Shown here piece by piece: positions 1 through 11,700 of a stretch of 64,000 nucleotides of DNA. How positions within the stretch are numbered: position 1 is the first letter of the stretch; each line of letters opens with the position of its first letter. Under the pieces are notes generated by a model. It saw only the letters and a program-made list of their open reading frames with translations, was not told the origin of the DNA and ran no database searches. Origin of the DNA: Micromussa lordhowensis (Eukaryota > Cnidaria > Anthozoa > Scleractinia > Lobophylliidae); assembly GCA_964020085.1 (NCBI GenBank), contig OZ026595.1, positions 6,616,517 to 6,680,516 on the forward strand. The letters run 5' to 3'. The position numbers and the translations under genes were made by a program.

Positions 1-706
1 CTGCCGGGATGGTTAGCATAGTGCGAGATTTTGCGCAGCTCCGAAACTTCGCATTATGACCCGGACTGACCCCGGGAGTGCTTTGGTGCCATTAGTTTGC
101 AAAGTTGCGACGCGCGCAAAGTTCGGCTAATTAGCAAACGGGCTGGTTAGCATAGTGCGAGATTTTGTGCAGCTCCGAAACTTCGCATGTGGACCCGGAC
201 CGAACCGGGAGTGCTTTGGTGCCATTAGTTTGCAAAGTTGCGACGCGCGCAAAGTTCGGCTAATTAGCAAACGGGCTGGTTAGCATAGTGCGAGATTTTG
301 CGCAGCTCCGAAACTTTGCATGTGGACCCGGACCGACCCCGGGAGTGCTTTGGTGCCATTAGTTTGCAAAGTTGCGACGCGCGCAAAGTTCGGCTAATTA
401 GCAAACAGGCTGGTTAGCATAGTGCGAGATTTTGCGCAGCTCCGAAACTTTGCATGTGGACCCGGACCGACCCCGGGAGTGCTTTTGGTGCCATTAGTTT
501 GGAAAGTTGCGATGCGCGCAAAGTTCTCCTAATTAGCAAACGGGCTGGTTAGCATAGTGCGAGATTTTGTGCAGCTCCAAAACTTTGCATGTGGACCCGG
601 ACCGACCCCGGGAGTGCTTTGGTGCCATTAGTTTGCAAAGTTGCGACGCGCATCAAGCTCGGCTAACTAGTCAGCCAGCCGGCCACGCCTGGGGATCTGC
701 CGGGCT

Positions 707-840
707 GGTTAGCATAGTGCGAGATTTTCCGCAGCTCCGAAACTTCGCATGTGGACCCGGACCGACCCCGGGAGTGCTTTGGTGCCATTAGTTTGCAAAG
801 TTGCGACGCGCGCAAAGTTCGGCTAATTAGCAAACGGGCT
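707..840 (+). repeat. Example A monomer (134 bp)
   Basis: Example of the short form, phased here from ggttagc to the next ggttagc. In order it carries ggttagcatagtgcgag, a T-rich gatttt, the ctccgaaact box, gcatgtgg, the GC-rich block cccggaccgaccccggga, gtgctttggtgccattag, then gcaaagtt twice at 17-bp spacing, the perfect palindrome gctaattagc, and aaacgggct. Length classes of 133, 134 and 135 bp occur, and 132 is inferred from 292-bp dimer spacings. They come from small indels in the cccggg block (gaaccggg), a T run, or loss of two bases in the gcgacgcgcgc stretch. A monomers usually read actttgcatg where the partner form reads acttcgcatg, although this copy has the cttcg form. Confidence 0.93.
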
Positions 841-1000
841 GGTTAGCATATTGCGAGATTTTGCGCACCTCCGAGACTTTGCATGTGGACCCGGACCGAC
901 CCCGGGAGTGCTTTGGTGCCATTAGTTTGCAAAGTTGCGACGCGCGTCAAGCTCGGCTAACTAGTCAGCCAGCCGGCCACGCCTGGGGATCTGCCGGGCT
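841..1000 (+). repeat. Example B monomer (160 bp)
   Basis: Example of the long form in the same phase. It is collinear with A up to ttgcgacgcgcg. It then reads tcaagctcggctaactagtc instead of A's caaagttcggctaattagc, followed by about 26 extra bases before the shared gggctggttagc. B therefore equals A plus an insert and a few diagnostic substitutions. B carries ACTAGT where A carries TAATTA, both at the centre of a palindrome. Two B monomers can sit side by side, giving a 160-bp spacing, for example near 2100, 6200, 10100 and 12980. More often B alternates with one or two A monomers. Confidence 0.93.
971..998 (+). repeat. B-specific 26-bp insert with potential hairpin
   Basis: Representative copy of the segment that separates B from A. 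It reads roughly gccggccacgcctgggg then atctgccgg and is bounded by the 5-bp direct repeat gccgg. The left side, gctaa followed 8 bases later by ccagccgg, is complementary to the right side, ccgggctggttagc. This would give a stem of about 13 pairs with an 8-base bulge on one side, a 1-base bulge on the other, and a loop of about 17 bases. The same arrangement recurs in essentially every B monomer. Later copies (right third) change cagccggcc to cagctggcc. No function can be assigned; the hairpin is an inference from complementarity. Confidence 0.7.
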
Positions 1001-1196
1001 GGTTAGCATAGTGCGAGATTTTGCGCAGCTCCGAAACTTCGCATGTTGACCCGGACTGACCCCGGGAGTGCTTTGGTGCCATTAGTTTGCAAAGTTGCGA
1101 CGCGCGCAAAGTTCGGCTAATTAGCAAACGGGCTGGTTAGCATAGTGCGAGATTTTGTGCAGCTCCGAAACTTCGCATGTGGACCCGGACCGAACC

Positions 1197-3864
1197 GGGA
1201 GTGCTTTGGTGCCATTAGTTTGCAAAGTTGCGACGCGCGCAAAGTTCGGCTAATTAGCAAACGGGCTGGTTAGCATAGTGCGAGATTTTTCGCAGCTCCG
1301 AAACTTTGCATGTTGACCCGGACCGACCCCGGGAGTGCTTTGGTGCCATTAGTTTGCAAAGTTGCGACGCGCGTCAAGCTCGGCTAACTAGTCAGCCAGC
1401 CGGCCACACCTGGGGATCTGCCGGGCTGGTTAGCATAGTGCGAGATTTTGCGCAGCTCCGAAACTTCACATGTGGACCCGGACCGAACCCGGGAGTGCTT
1501 TGGTGCCATTAGTTTGCAAAGTTGCGACACGCAAAGTTCCGCTAATTAGCAAACGGGCTGGTTAGCATAGTGCGAGATTTTGCGCAGCTCCGAAACTTTG
1601 CATGTGGACCTGGACCGACCCCGGGAGTGCTTTGGTGCCATTAGTTTGCAAAGTTGCGACGCGCGTCAAGCTCGGCTAACTAGTCAGTCAGCCAGCCACG
1701 CCTGGGGATCTGCCGGGCTGGTTAGCATAGTGCGAGATTTTGCGCAGCTCCGAAACTTCGCATGTGGACCCGGACTGATCCCGGGAGTGCTTTGGTGCCA
1801 TTAGTTTGCAAAGTTGCGACGCGCGCAAAGTTCGGCTAATTAGCAAACGGGCTGGTTAGCATAGTGCGAGATTTTGCGCAGCTCCGAAACTTTGCATGTG
1901 GACCCGGACCGACCCCGGGAGTGCCTTGGTGCCATTAGTTTGCAAAGTTGCGACGCGCGTCAAGCTCGGCTAACTAGTCAGCCAGCCGGCCATGCCTGGG
2001 GATCTGCCGGGCTGGTTAGCATAGTGCGAGATTTTGCGCAGCTCCTAAACTTCGCATGTGGAGCCGGACCGACCCCGGGAGTGCTTTGGTGCCATTAGTT
2101 TGCAAAGTTGCGACGCGCGTCAAGCTCGGCTAACTAGTCAGTCAGCCAGCCACGCCTGGGGATCTGCCGGGCTGGTTAGCATAGTGCGAGATTTTGCGCA
2201 GCTCCGAAACTTCGCATGTGGACCCGGACTGATCCCGGGAGTGCTTTGGTGCCATTAGTTTGCAAAGTTGCGACGCGCGCAAAGTTCGGCTAATTAGCAA
2301 ACGGGCTGGTTAGCATAGTGCGAGATTTTGCGCAGCTCCGAAACTTTGCATGTGGACCCGGACCGACCCCGGGAGTGCCTTGGTGCCATTAGTTTGCAAA
2401 GTTGCGACGCGCGTCAAGCTCGGCTAACTAGTCAGCCAGCCGGCCATGCCTGGGGATCTGCCGGGCTGGTTAGCATAGTGCGAGATTTTGCGCAGCTCCT
2501 AAACTTCGCATGTGGAGCCGGACCGACCCTGGGAGTGCTTTGGTGCCATTAGTTTGCAAAGTTGCGACGCGCGCAAAGTTCGGCTAATTAGCAAACGGGC
2601 TGGTTAGCATAGTGCGAGATTTTGCGCAGCTCCGAAACTTTGCATGTTGACCCGGACCGACCCCGGGAGTGCTTTGGTGCCATTAGTTTGCAAAGTTGCG
2701 ACGCGCGTCAAGCTCGGCTAACTAGTCAGCCAGCCGGCCACACCTGGGGATCTGCCGGGCTGGTTAGCATAGTGCGAGATTTTGCGCAGCTCCGAAACTT
2801 CACATGTGGACCCGGACCGAACCCGGGAGTGCTTTGGTGCCATTAGTTTGCAAAGTTGCGACACGCAAAGTTCCGCTAATTAGCAAACGGGCTGGTTAGC
2901 ATAGTGCGAGATTTTGCGCAGCTCCGAAACTTTGCATGTGGACCTGGACCGACCCCGGGAGTGCTTTGGTGCCATTAGTTTGCAAAGTTGCGACGCGCGT
3001 CAAGCTCGGCTAACTAGTCAGTCAGCCAGCCACGCCTGGGGATCTGCCGGGCTGGTTAGCATAGTGCGAGATTTTGCGCAGCTCCGAAACTTCGCATGTG
3101 GACCCGGACTGATCCCGGGAGTGCTTTGGTGCCATTAGTTTGCAAAGTTGCGACGCGCGCAAAGTTCGGCTAATTAGCAAACGGGCTGGTTAGCATAGTG
3201 CGAGATTTTGCGCAGCTCCGAAACTTTGCATGTGGACCCGGACCGACCCCGGGAGTGCCTTGGTGCCATTAGTTTGCAAAGTTGCGACGCGTGTCAAGCT
3301 CGGCTAACTAGTCAGCCAGCCGGCCATGCCTGGGGATCTGCCGGGCTGGTTAGCATAGTGCGAGATTTTGCGCAGCTCCTAAACTTCGCATGTGGAGCCG
3401 GACCGACCCCGGGAGTGCTTTGGTGCCATTAGTTTGCAAAGTTGCGACGCGCGTCAAGCTCGGCTAACTAGTCAGTCAGCCAGCCACGCCTGGGGATCTG
3501 CCGGGCTGGTTAGCATAGTGTGAGATTTTGCGCAGCTCCGAAACTTCGCATGTGGACCCGGACTGATCCCGGGAGTGCTTTGGTGCCATTAGTTTGCAAA
3601 GTTGCGACGCGCGCAAAGTTCGGCTAATTAGCAAACGGGCTGGTTAGCATAGTGCGAGATTTTGCGCAGCTCCGAAACTTTGCATGTGGACCCGGACCGA
3701 CCCCGGGAGTGCCTTGGTGCCATTAGTTTGCAAAGTTGCGACGCGCGTCAAGCTCGGCTAACTAGTCAGCCAGCCGGCCATGCCTGGGGATCTGCCGGGC
3801 TGGTTAGCATAGTGCGAGATTTTGCGCAGCTCCTAAACTTCGCATGTGGAGCCGGACCGACCCT
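1197..3864. repeat. Tandem duplication, 1,334-bp unit (two copies)
   Basis: Positions 1197-2530 and 2531-3864 match base for base at a constant offset of 1,334 with only scattered substitutions. Examples are an extra T in a T run near 1290, gcgtgtcaag near 3293 against gcgcgtcaag, and agtgtgag near 3520 against agtgcgag. The match continues to about 3936, where ctgcttag replaces ctggttag. The unit includes the rare gcgacacgcaaag monomer (two bases shorter), a BB doublet, and monomers with gtgccttgg and ctcctaaact. The corresponding block near 43-44.3 kb has the unit once only, so the duplication is specific to this copy or was lost in the other. Confidence 0.88.
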
Positions 3865-6800
3865 GGGAGTGCTTTGGTGCCATTAGTTTGCAAAGTTGCG
3901 ACGCGCGCAAAGTTCGGCTAATTAGCAAACGGGCTGCTTAGCATAGTGCGAGATTTTGCGCAGCTCCGAAACTTTGCATGTGGACCCGGACCGACCCCGG
4001 GAGTGCTTTGGTGCCATTAGTTTGGAAAGTTGCGACGCGCGCAAAGTTCGGCTAATTAGCAAATGGGCTGGTTAGCATAGTGCGAGATTTTGCGCACCTC
4101 CGAAACTTTGCATGTGGACCCGGACCGACCCCGGGAGTGCTTTGCTGCCATTAGTTTGCAAAGTTGCGACGCGCGTCAAGCTCGGCTAACTAGTCAGCCA
4201 GCCGGCCACGCCTGGGGATCTGCCGGGCTGGTTAGCATAGTGCGAGATTTTGCGCAGCTCCTAAACTTCGCATGTGGACCCGGACCGACCCCGGGAGTGC
4301 TTTGGTGCCATTAGTTTGCAAAGTTGCGACGCGCGCAAAGTTCGGCTAATTAGCAAACGGGCTGGTTAGCATAGTGCGAGATTTTGCGCACCTCCGAAAC
4401 TTTGCATGTGGACCCGGACCGACCCCGGGAGTGCTTTGGTGCCATTATTTTGCAAAGTTGCGACGCGCGTCAAGCTCGGCTAACTAGTCAGCCAGCCGGC
4501 CACGCCTGGGGATCTGCCGGGCTGGTTAGCATAGTGCGAGATTTTGCGCAGCTCCGAAACTTCGCATATGGACCCGGACCGAACCGGGAGTGCTTTGGTG
4601 CCATTAGTTTACAAAGTTGCGACGCGCGCAAAGTTCGGCTAATTAGCAAACGGGCTGGTTAGTATAGTGCGAGATTTTGCGCAGCTCCGAAACTTTGCAT
4701 GTTGACCCGGACCGACCCCGGGAGTGCTTTGGTGCCATTAGTTTGCAAAGTTGCGACGCGCGTCAAGCTCGGCTAACTAGTCAGCCAGCCGGCCACACCT
4801 GGGGATCTGCCGGGCTGGTTAGCATAGTGCGAGATTTTGCGCAGCTCCGAAACTTCACATGTGGACCCGGACCGAACCCGGGAGTGCTTTGGTGCCATTA
4901 GTTTGCAAAGTTGCGACGCGCAAAGTTCGGCTAATTAGCAAACGGGCTGGTTAGCATAGTGCGAGATTTTGCGCAGCTCCGAAACTTTGCATGTGGACCT
5001 GGACCGACCCCGGGAGTGCTTTGGTGCCATTAGATTGCAAAGTTGCGACGCGCGCAAAGTTCGGCTAATTAGCAAACGGGCTTGTTCGCATAGTGCGAGA
5101 TTTTGCGCAGCTCCGAAACTTTGCATGTGGACCCGGACCGACCCCGGGAGTGCTTTGGTGCCATTAGTTTGCAAAGTTGCGACGCGCGTCAAGCTCGGCT
5201 AACTAGTCAGCCAGCCGGCCACGCCTGGGGATCTGCCGGGCTGGTTAGCATAGTGCGAGATTTTGCGCAGCTCCGAAACTTCGCATGTGGACCCGGACTG
5301 ACCCCGAGAGTGCTTTGGTGCCATTAGTTTGCAAAGTTGCGACGCGCGCAAAGTTCGCCTAATTACCAAACGGGCTGGTTAGCATAGTGCGAGATTTTGC
5401 GCAGCTCCGAAACTTTGCATCTGGACCTGGACCGACCCCGGGAGTGCTTTGGTGCCATTAGTTTGGAAAGTTGCGATGCGCGCAAAGTTCGCCTAATTAG
5501 CAAACGGGCTGGTTAGCATAGTGCGAGATTTTGCACACGTCCAAAACTTTGCATGTGGACCCGGACCGACCCCGGGAGTGCTTTGGTGCCATTAGTTTGC
5601 AAAGTTGCGACGCGCATCAAGCTCGGCTAACTAGTCAGCCAGCCAGCCACGCCTGGGGATCTGCCGGGCTGGTTAGCATAGTGCGAGATTTTCCGCAGCT
5701 CCGAAACTTCGCATGTGGACCCGGACCGACCCCGGGAGTGCTTTGGTGCCATTAGTTTGCAAAGTTGCGACTCGCGCAAAGTTCGGCTAATTAGCAAACG
5801 GGCTGGTTAGCATAGTGCGAGATTTTGTGCAGCTCCGAAACTTCGCATGTGGACCCGGACCGAACCGGGAGTGCTTTGGTGCCATTAGTTTGCAAAGTTG
5901 CGACGCGCGCAAAGTTCGGCTAATTAGCAAACGGGCTGGTTAGCATAGTGCGAGATTTTGCGCAGCTCCGAAACTTTGCATGTTGACCCGGACCGACCCC
6001 GGGAGTGCTTTGGTGCCATTAGTTTGCAAAGTTGCGACGCGCGTCAAGCTCGGCTAACTAGTCAGCCAGCCGGCCACACCTGGGGATCTGCCGGGCTGGT
6101 TAGCATAGTGCGAGATTTTGCGCAGCTCCGAAACTTCACATGTGGACCCGGACCGAACCCGGGAGTGCTTTGGTGCCATTAGTTTGCAAAGTTGCGACGC
6201 ACGTCAAGCTTGGCTAACTAGTCAGTCAGCCAGCCACGCCTGGGGATCTGCCGGGCTGGTTAGCAGAGTGCGAGATTTTGCGCAGCTCCGAAACTTCGCA
6301 TGTGGACCCGGACCGACCCAGAGAGTGCTTTGGTGCCATTAGTTTGCAAAGTTGCGACGCGCGCAAAGTTTGCCTAATTAGCAAACGGGCTGGTTAGCAT
6401 AGTGCGAGATTTTGCGCAGCTCCGAAACTTTGCATGTGGACCCGGACCGACCCCGGGAGTGCTTTGGTGCCATTAGTTTGGAAAGTTGCGATGCGCGCAA
6501 AGTTCTCCTAATTAGCAAACGGGCTTGTTAGCATAGTGCGAGATTTTGTGCAGCTCCAAAACTTTGCATGTGGACCCGGACCGACCCCAGGAGTTCTTTG
6601 GTGCCATTAGTTTGCAAAGTTGCGACGCGCGTCAAGCTCGGCTAACTAGTCAGGCAGCCGGCCACGCCTGGGGATCTGCCGGGCTGGTTAGCATAGTGCG
6701 AGATTTTCCGCAGCTCCGAAACTTCGCATGTGGACCCGGACCGACCCCGGGAGTGCTTTGGTGCCATTAGTTTGCAAAGTTGCGACGCGCGCAAAGTTCG

Positions 6801-7266
6801 GCTAATTAGCAAACGGGCTGGTTAACATATTGCGAGATTTTGCGCACCTCCGAAACTTTGCATGTGGACCCGGACCGACCCCGGGAGTGCTTTGGTGCCA
6901 TTAGTTTGCAAAGTTGCGACGCGCGTCAAGCTCGGCTAACTAGTCAGCCAGCCGGCCACGCCTGGGGATCTGCCGGGATGGTTAGCATAGTGCGAGATTT
7001 TGCGCAGCTCCGAAACTTCGCATTATGACCCGGACTGACCCCGGGAGTGCTTTGGTGCCATTAGTTTGCAAAGTTGCGACGCGCGCAAAGTTCGGCTAAT
7101 TAGCAAACGGGCTGGTTAGCATAGTGCGAGATTTTGTGCAGCTCCGAAACTTCGCATGTGGACCCGGACCGAACCGGGAGTGCTTTGGTGCCATTAGTTT
7201 GCAAAGTTGCGACGCGCGCAAAGTTCGGCTAATTAGCAAACGGGCTGGTTAGCATAGTGCGAGATT
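3865..7266. repeat. Mixed A/B satellite block
   Basis: Irregular AB and AAB groups without a long internal duplication. The first part, to about 4.75 kb, matches 44.25-45.1 kb at offset 40,383. Later parts contain pieces of the 1,442-bp higher-order repeat (near 5103-5958) and BB doublets (near 6118). Around 6980-7030 is a variant dimer reading gccgggatggttag and gcattatgacc, also found at positions 1-60 and about 14325-14375. No gene or foreign insert was seen. Confidence 0.85.
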
Positions 7267-8708
7267 TTGCGCAGCTCCGAAACTTTGCATGTTGACCCGG
7301 ACCGACCCCGGGAGTGCTTTGGTGCCATTAGTTTGCAAAGTTGCGACGCGCGTCAAGCTCGGCTAACTAGTCAGCCAGCCGGCCACGCCTGGGGATCTGC
7401 CGGGCTGGTTAGCATAGTGCGAGATTTTGCGCAGCTCCGAAACTTCGCATGTGGACCCGGACTGACCCCGAGAGTGCTTTGGTGCCATTAGTTTGCAAAG
7501 TTGCGACGCGCGCAAAGTTCGCCTAATTACCAAACGGGCTGGTTAGCATAGTGCGACATTTTGCGCAGCTCCGAAACTTTGCATCTGGACCTGGACCGAC
7601 CCCGGGAGTGCTTTGGTGCCATTAGTTTGGAAAGTTGCGATGCGCGCAAAGTTCGCCTAATTAGCAAACGGGCTGGTTAGCATAGTGCGAGATTTTGCGC
7701 ACCTCCAAAACTTTGCATGTGGACCTGGACCGACCCCGGGAGTGCTTTGGTGCCATTAGTTTGCAAAGTTGCGACGCGCATCAAGCTCGGCTAACTAGTC
7801 AGCCAGCCAGCCACGCCTGGGGATCTGCCGGGCTGGTTAGCATAGTGCGAGATTTTCCGCAGCTCCGAAACTTCGCATGTGGACCCGGACCGACCCCGGG
7901 AGTGCTTTGGTGCCATTAGTTTGCAAAGTTGCGACTCGCGCAAAGTTCGGCTAATTAGCAAACGGGCTGGTTAGCATAGTGCGAGATTTTGCGCAGCTCC
8001 GAAACTTTGCATGTGGACCCGGACCGACCCCGGGAGTACTTTGGTGCCATTAGTTTGCAAAGTTGCGACGCGCGCAAAGTTCGGCTAATTAGCAAACGGG
8101 CTGGTTAGCATAGTGCGAGATTTTGCGCACCTCCGAAACTTTGCATGTGGACCCGGACCGACCCCGGGAGTGCTTTGGTTCCATTATTTTGCAAAGTTGC
8201 GACGCGCGTCAAGCTCGGCTAAGTAGCCAGCCAGCCGGCCACGCCTGGGGATCTGCCGGGCTGGTTAGCATAGTGCGAGATTTTGTGCAGCTCCGAAACT
8301 TCGCATGTGGACCCGGACCGAACCGGGAGTGCTTTGGTGCCATTAGTTTGCAAAGTTGCGACGCGTGCAAAGTTCGGCTAATTAGCAAACGGGCTGGTTA
8401 GCATAGTGCGAGATTTTGCGCAGCTCCGAAACTTTGCATGTTGACCCGGACCGACCCCGGGAGTGCTTTGGTGCCATTAGTTTGCAAAGTTGCGACGCGC
8501 GTCAAGCTCGGCTAACTAGTCAGCCAGCCGGCCACGCCTGGGGATCTGCCGGGCTGGTTAGCATAGTGCGAGATTTTGTGCAGCTCCGAAACTTCGCATG
8601 TGGACCCGGACCGAACCGGGAGTTCTTTGGTGCCATTAGTTTGCAAAGTTGCGACGCGCGCAAAGTTCGGCTAATTAGCAAACGGGCTGGTTAGCATAGT
8701 GCGAGATT
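7267..8708. repeat. 1,442-bp decamer higher-order repeat, reference copy
   Basis: Ten monomers in the order AAB, AAB, AB, AB (428+428+293+293 bp). Position-specific variants define the register. These are a tgttgacc monomer at the start, taattaccaaac then gcgacattttgcg in the first trimer, gcatctggacctgg, a cctccaaaact monomer, an AGTACT variant at +768, ggttccattatttt in the following B, and two gaaccggg 133-bp monomers. The same ordered markers return at the other copies. This is the basic higher-order unit of the left two thirds of the window. Confidence 0.85.
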
Positions 8709-11700
8709 TTGCGCAGCTCCGAAACTTTGCATGTTGACCCGGACCGACCCCGGGAGTGCTTTGGTGCCATTAGTTTGCAAAGTTGCGACGCGCGTCAAGC
8801 TCGGCTAACTAGTCAGCCAGCCGGCCACGCCTGGGGATCTGCCGGGCTGGTTAGCATAGTGCGAGATTTTGCCCACCTCCGAAACTTCGCATGTGGACCC
8901 GGACTGACCCCGAGAGTGCTTTGGTGCCATTAGTTTGCAAAGTTGCGACGCGCGCAAAGTTCGCCTAATTACCAAACGGGCTGGTTAGCATAGTGCGACA
9001 TTTTGCGCAGCTCCGAAACTTTGCATCTGGACCTGGACCGACCCCGGGAGTGCTTTGGTGCCATTAGTTTGGAAAGTTGCGATGCGCGCAAAGTTCGCCT
9101 AATTTGCAAACGGGCTGGTTAGCATAGTGCGAGATTTTGCGTACCTCCAAAACTTTGCATGTGGACCTGGACCGACCCCGGGAGTGCTTTGGTGCCATTA
9201 GTTTGCAAAGTTGCGACGCGCATCAAGCTCGGCTAACTAGTCAGCCAGCCAGCCACGCCTGGGGATCTGCCGGGCTGGTTAGCATAGTGCGAGATTTTCC
9301 GCAGCTCCGAAACTTCGCATGTGGACCCGGACCGACCCCGGGAGTGCTTTGGTGCCATTAGTTTGCAAAGTTGCGACTCGCGCAAAGTTCGGCTAATTAG
9401 CAAACGGGCTGGTTAGCATAGTGCGAGATTTTGCGCAGCTCCGAAACTTTCCATGTGGACCCGGACCGATCCCGGGAGTACTTTGGTGCCATTAGTTTGC
9501 AAAGTTGCGACGCGCGCAAACTTCGGCTAATTAGCAAACGGGCTGGTTAGCATAGTGCGAGATTTTGCGCACCTCCGAAACTTTGCATGTGGACCCGGAC
9601 CGACCCCGGGAGTGCTTTGGTTCCATTATTTTGTAAAGTTGCGACGCGCGTCAAGCTCGGCAAAGTAGTCAGCCAGCCGGCCACGCCTGGGGATCTGCCG
9701 GGCTGGTTAGCATAGTGCGAGATTTTGTGCAGCTCCGAAACTTCGCATGTGGACCCGGACCGAACCGGGAGTGCTTTGGTGCCATTAGTTTGCAAAGTTG
9801 CGACGCGCGCAAAGTTCGGCTAATTAGCAAACGGGCTGGTTAGCATAGTGCGAGATTTTGCGCAGCTCCGAAACTTTGCATGTTGACCCGGACCGACCCC
9901 GGGAGTGCTTTGGTGCCATTAGTTTGCAAAGTTGCGACGCGCGTCAAGCTCGGCTAACTAGTCAGCCAGCCGGCCACGCCTGGGGATCTGCCGGGCTGGT
10001 TAGCATAGTGCGAGATTTTGTGCAGCTCCGAAACTTCGCATGTGGACCCGGACCGACCCCGGGAGTGCTTTGGTGCCATTAGTTTGCAAAGTTGCGACGC
10101 GCGTCAAGCTCGGCTAACTAGTCAGCCAGCCGGCCACACCTGGGGATCTGCCGGGCTGGTTAGCATAGTGCGAGATTTTACGCAGCTCCGAAACTTCACA
10201 TGTGGACCCGGACCGAACCCGGGAGTGCTTTGGTGCCATTAGTTTGGAAAGTTGCGATGCGCGCAAAGTTCGCCTAATTAGCAAACGGGCTGGTTAGCAT
10301 AGTGCGAGATTTTGCACACCTCCAAAACTTTGCATGTGGACCCGGACCGACCCCGGGAGTGCTTTGGTGCCATTAGTTTGCAAAGTTGCGACGCGCGCAA
10401 AGTTCGCCTAATTACCAAACGGGCTGGTTAGCATAGTGCGAGATTTTGCGCAGCTCCGAAACTTTGCATCTGGACCTGGACCGACCCCGGGAGTGCTTTG
10501 GTGCCATTAGTTTGGAAAGTTGCGATGCGCGCAAAGTTCGCCTAATTAGCAAACGGGCTGGTTAGCATAGTGCGAGATTTTGCGCACCTCCAAAACTTTG
10601 CATGTGGACCTGGACCGACCCCGGGAGTGCTTTGGTGCCATTAGTTTGCAAAGTTGCGACGCGCATCAAGCTCGGCTAACTAGTCAGCCAGCCAGCCACG
10701 CCTGGGGATCTGCCGGGCTGGTTAGCATAGTGCGAGATTTTCCGCAGCTCCGAAACTTCGCATGTGGACCCGGACCGACCCCGGGAGTGCTTTGGTGCCA
10801 TTAGTTTGCAAAGTTGCGACTCGCGCAAAGTTCGGCTAATTAGCAAACGGGCTGGTTAGCATAGTGCGAGATTTTGCGCAGCTCCGAAACTTTGCATGTG
10901 GACCCGGACCGACCCCGGGAGTACTTTGGTGCCATTAGTTTGCAAAGTTGCGACGCGCGCAAAGTTCGGCTAATTAGCAAACGGGCTGGTTAGCATAGTG
11001 CGAGATTTTGCGCACCTCCGAAACTTTGCATGTGGACCCGGACCGACCCCGGGAGTGCTTTGGTTCCATTATTTTGCAAAGTTGCGACGCGCGTCAAGCT
11101 CGGCTAAGTAGCCAGCCAGCCGGCCACGCCTGGGGATCTGCCGGGCTGGTTAGCATAGTGCGAGATTTTGTGCAGCTCCGAAACTTCGCATGTGGACCCG
11201 GACCGAACCGGGAGTGCTTTGGTGCCATTAGTTTGCAAAGTTGCGACGCGTGCAAAGTTCGGCTAATTAGCAAACGGGCTGGTTAGCATAGTGCGAGATT
11301 TTGCGCAGCTCCGAAACTTTGCATGTTGACCCGGACCGACCCCGGGAGTGCTTTGGTGCCATTAGTTTGCAAAGTTGCGACGCGCGTCAAGCTCGGCTAA
11401 CTAGTCAGCCAGCCGGCCACGCCTGGGGATCTGCCGGGCTGGTTAGCATAGTGCGAGATTTTGTGCAGCTCCGAAACTTCGCATGTGGACCCGGACCGAA
11501 CCGGGAGTTCTTTGGTGCCATTAGTTTGCAAAGTTGCGACGCGCGCAAAGTTCGGCTAATTAGCAAACGGGCTGGTTAGCATAGTGCGAGATTTTGCGCA
11601 GCTCCGAAACTTTGCATGTTGACCCGGACCGACCCCGGGAGTGCTTTGGTGCCATTAGTTTGCAAAGTTGCGACGCGCGTCAAGCTCGGCTAACTAGTCA

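Noticed and set aside
11..40. RNA polymerase III A-box-like word tagcatagtgc (tRNA or SINE origin)
   Set aside because: It fits the A-box pattern except at its last base, but no proper B box follows at tRNA or SINE distance. The nearest, gttcggcta, is about 100 bp away and mismatched, and there is no T-run terminator arrangement.
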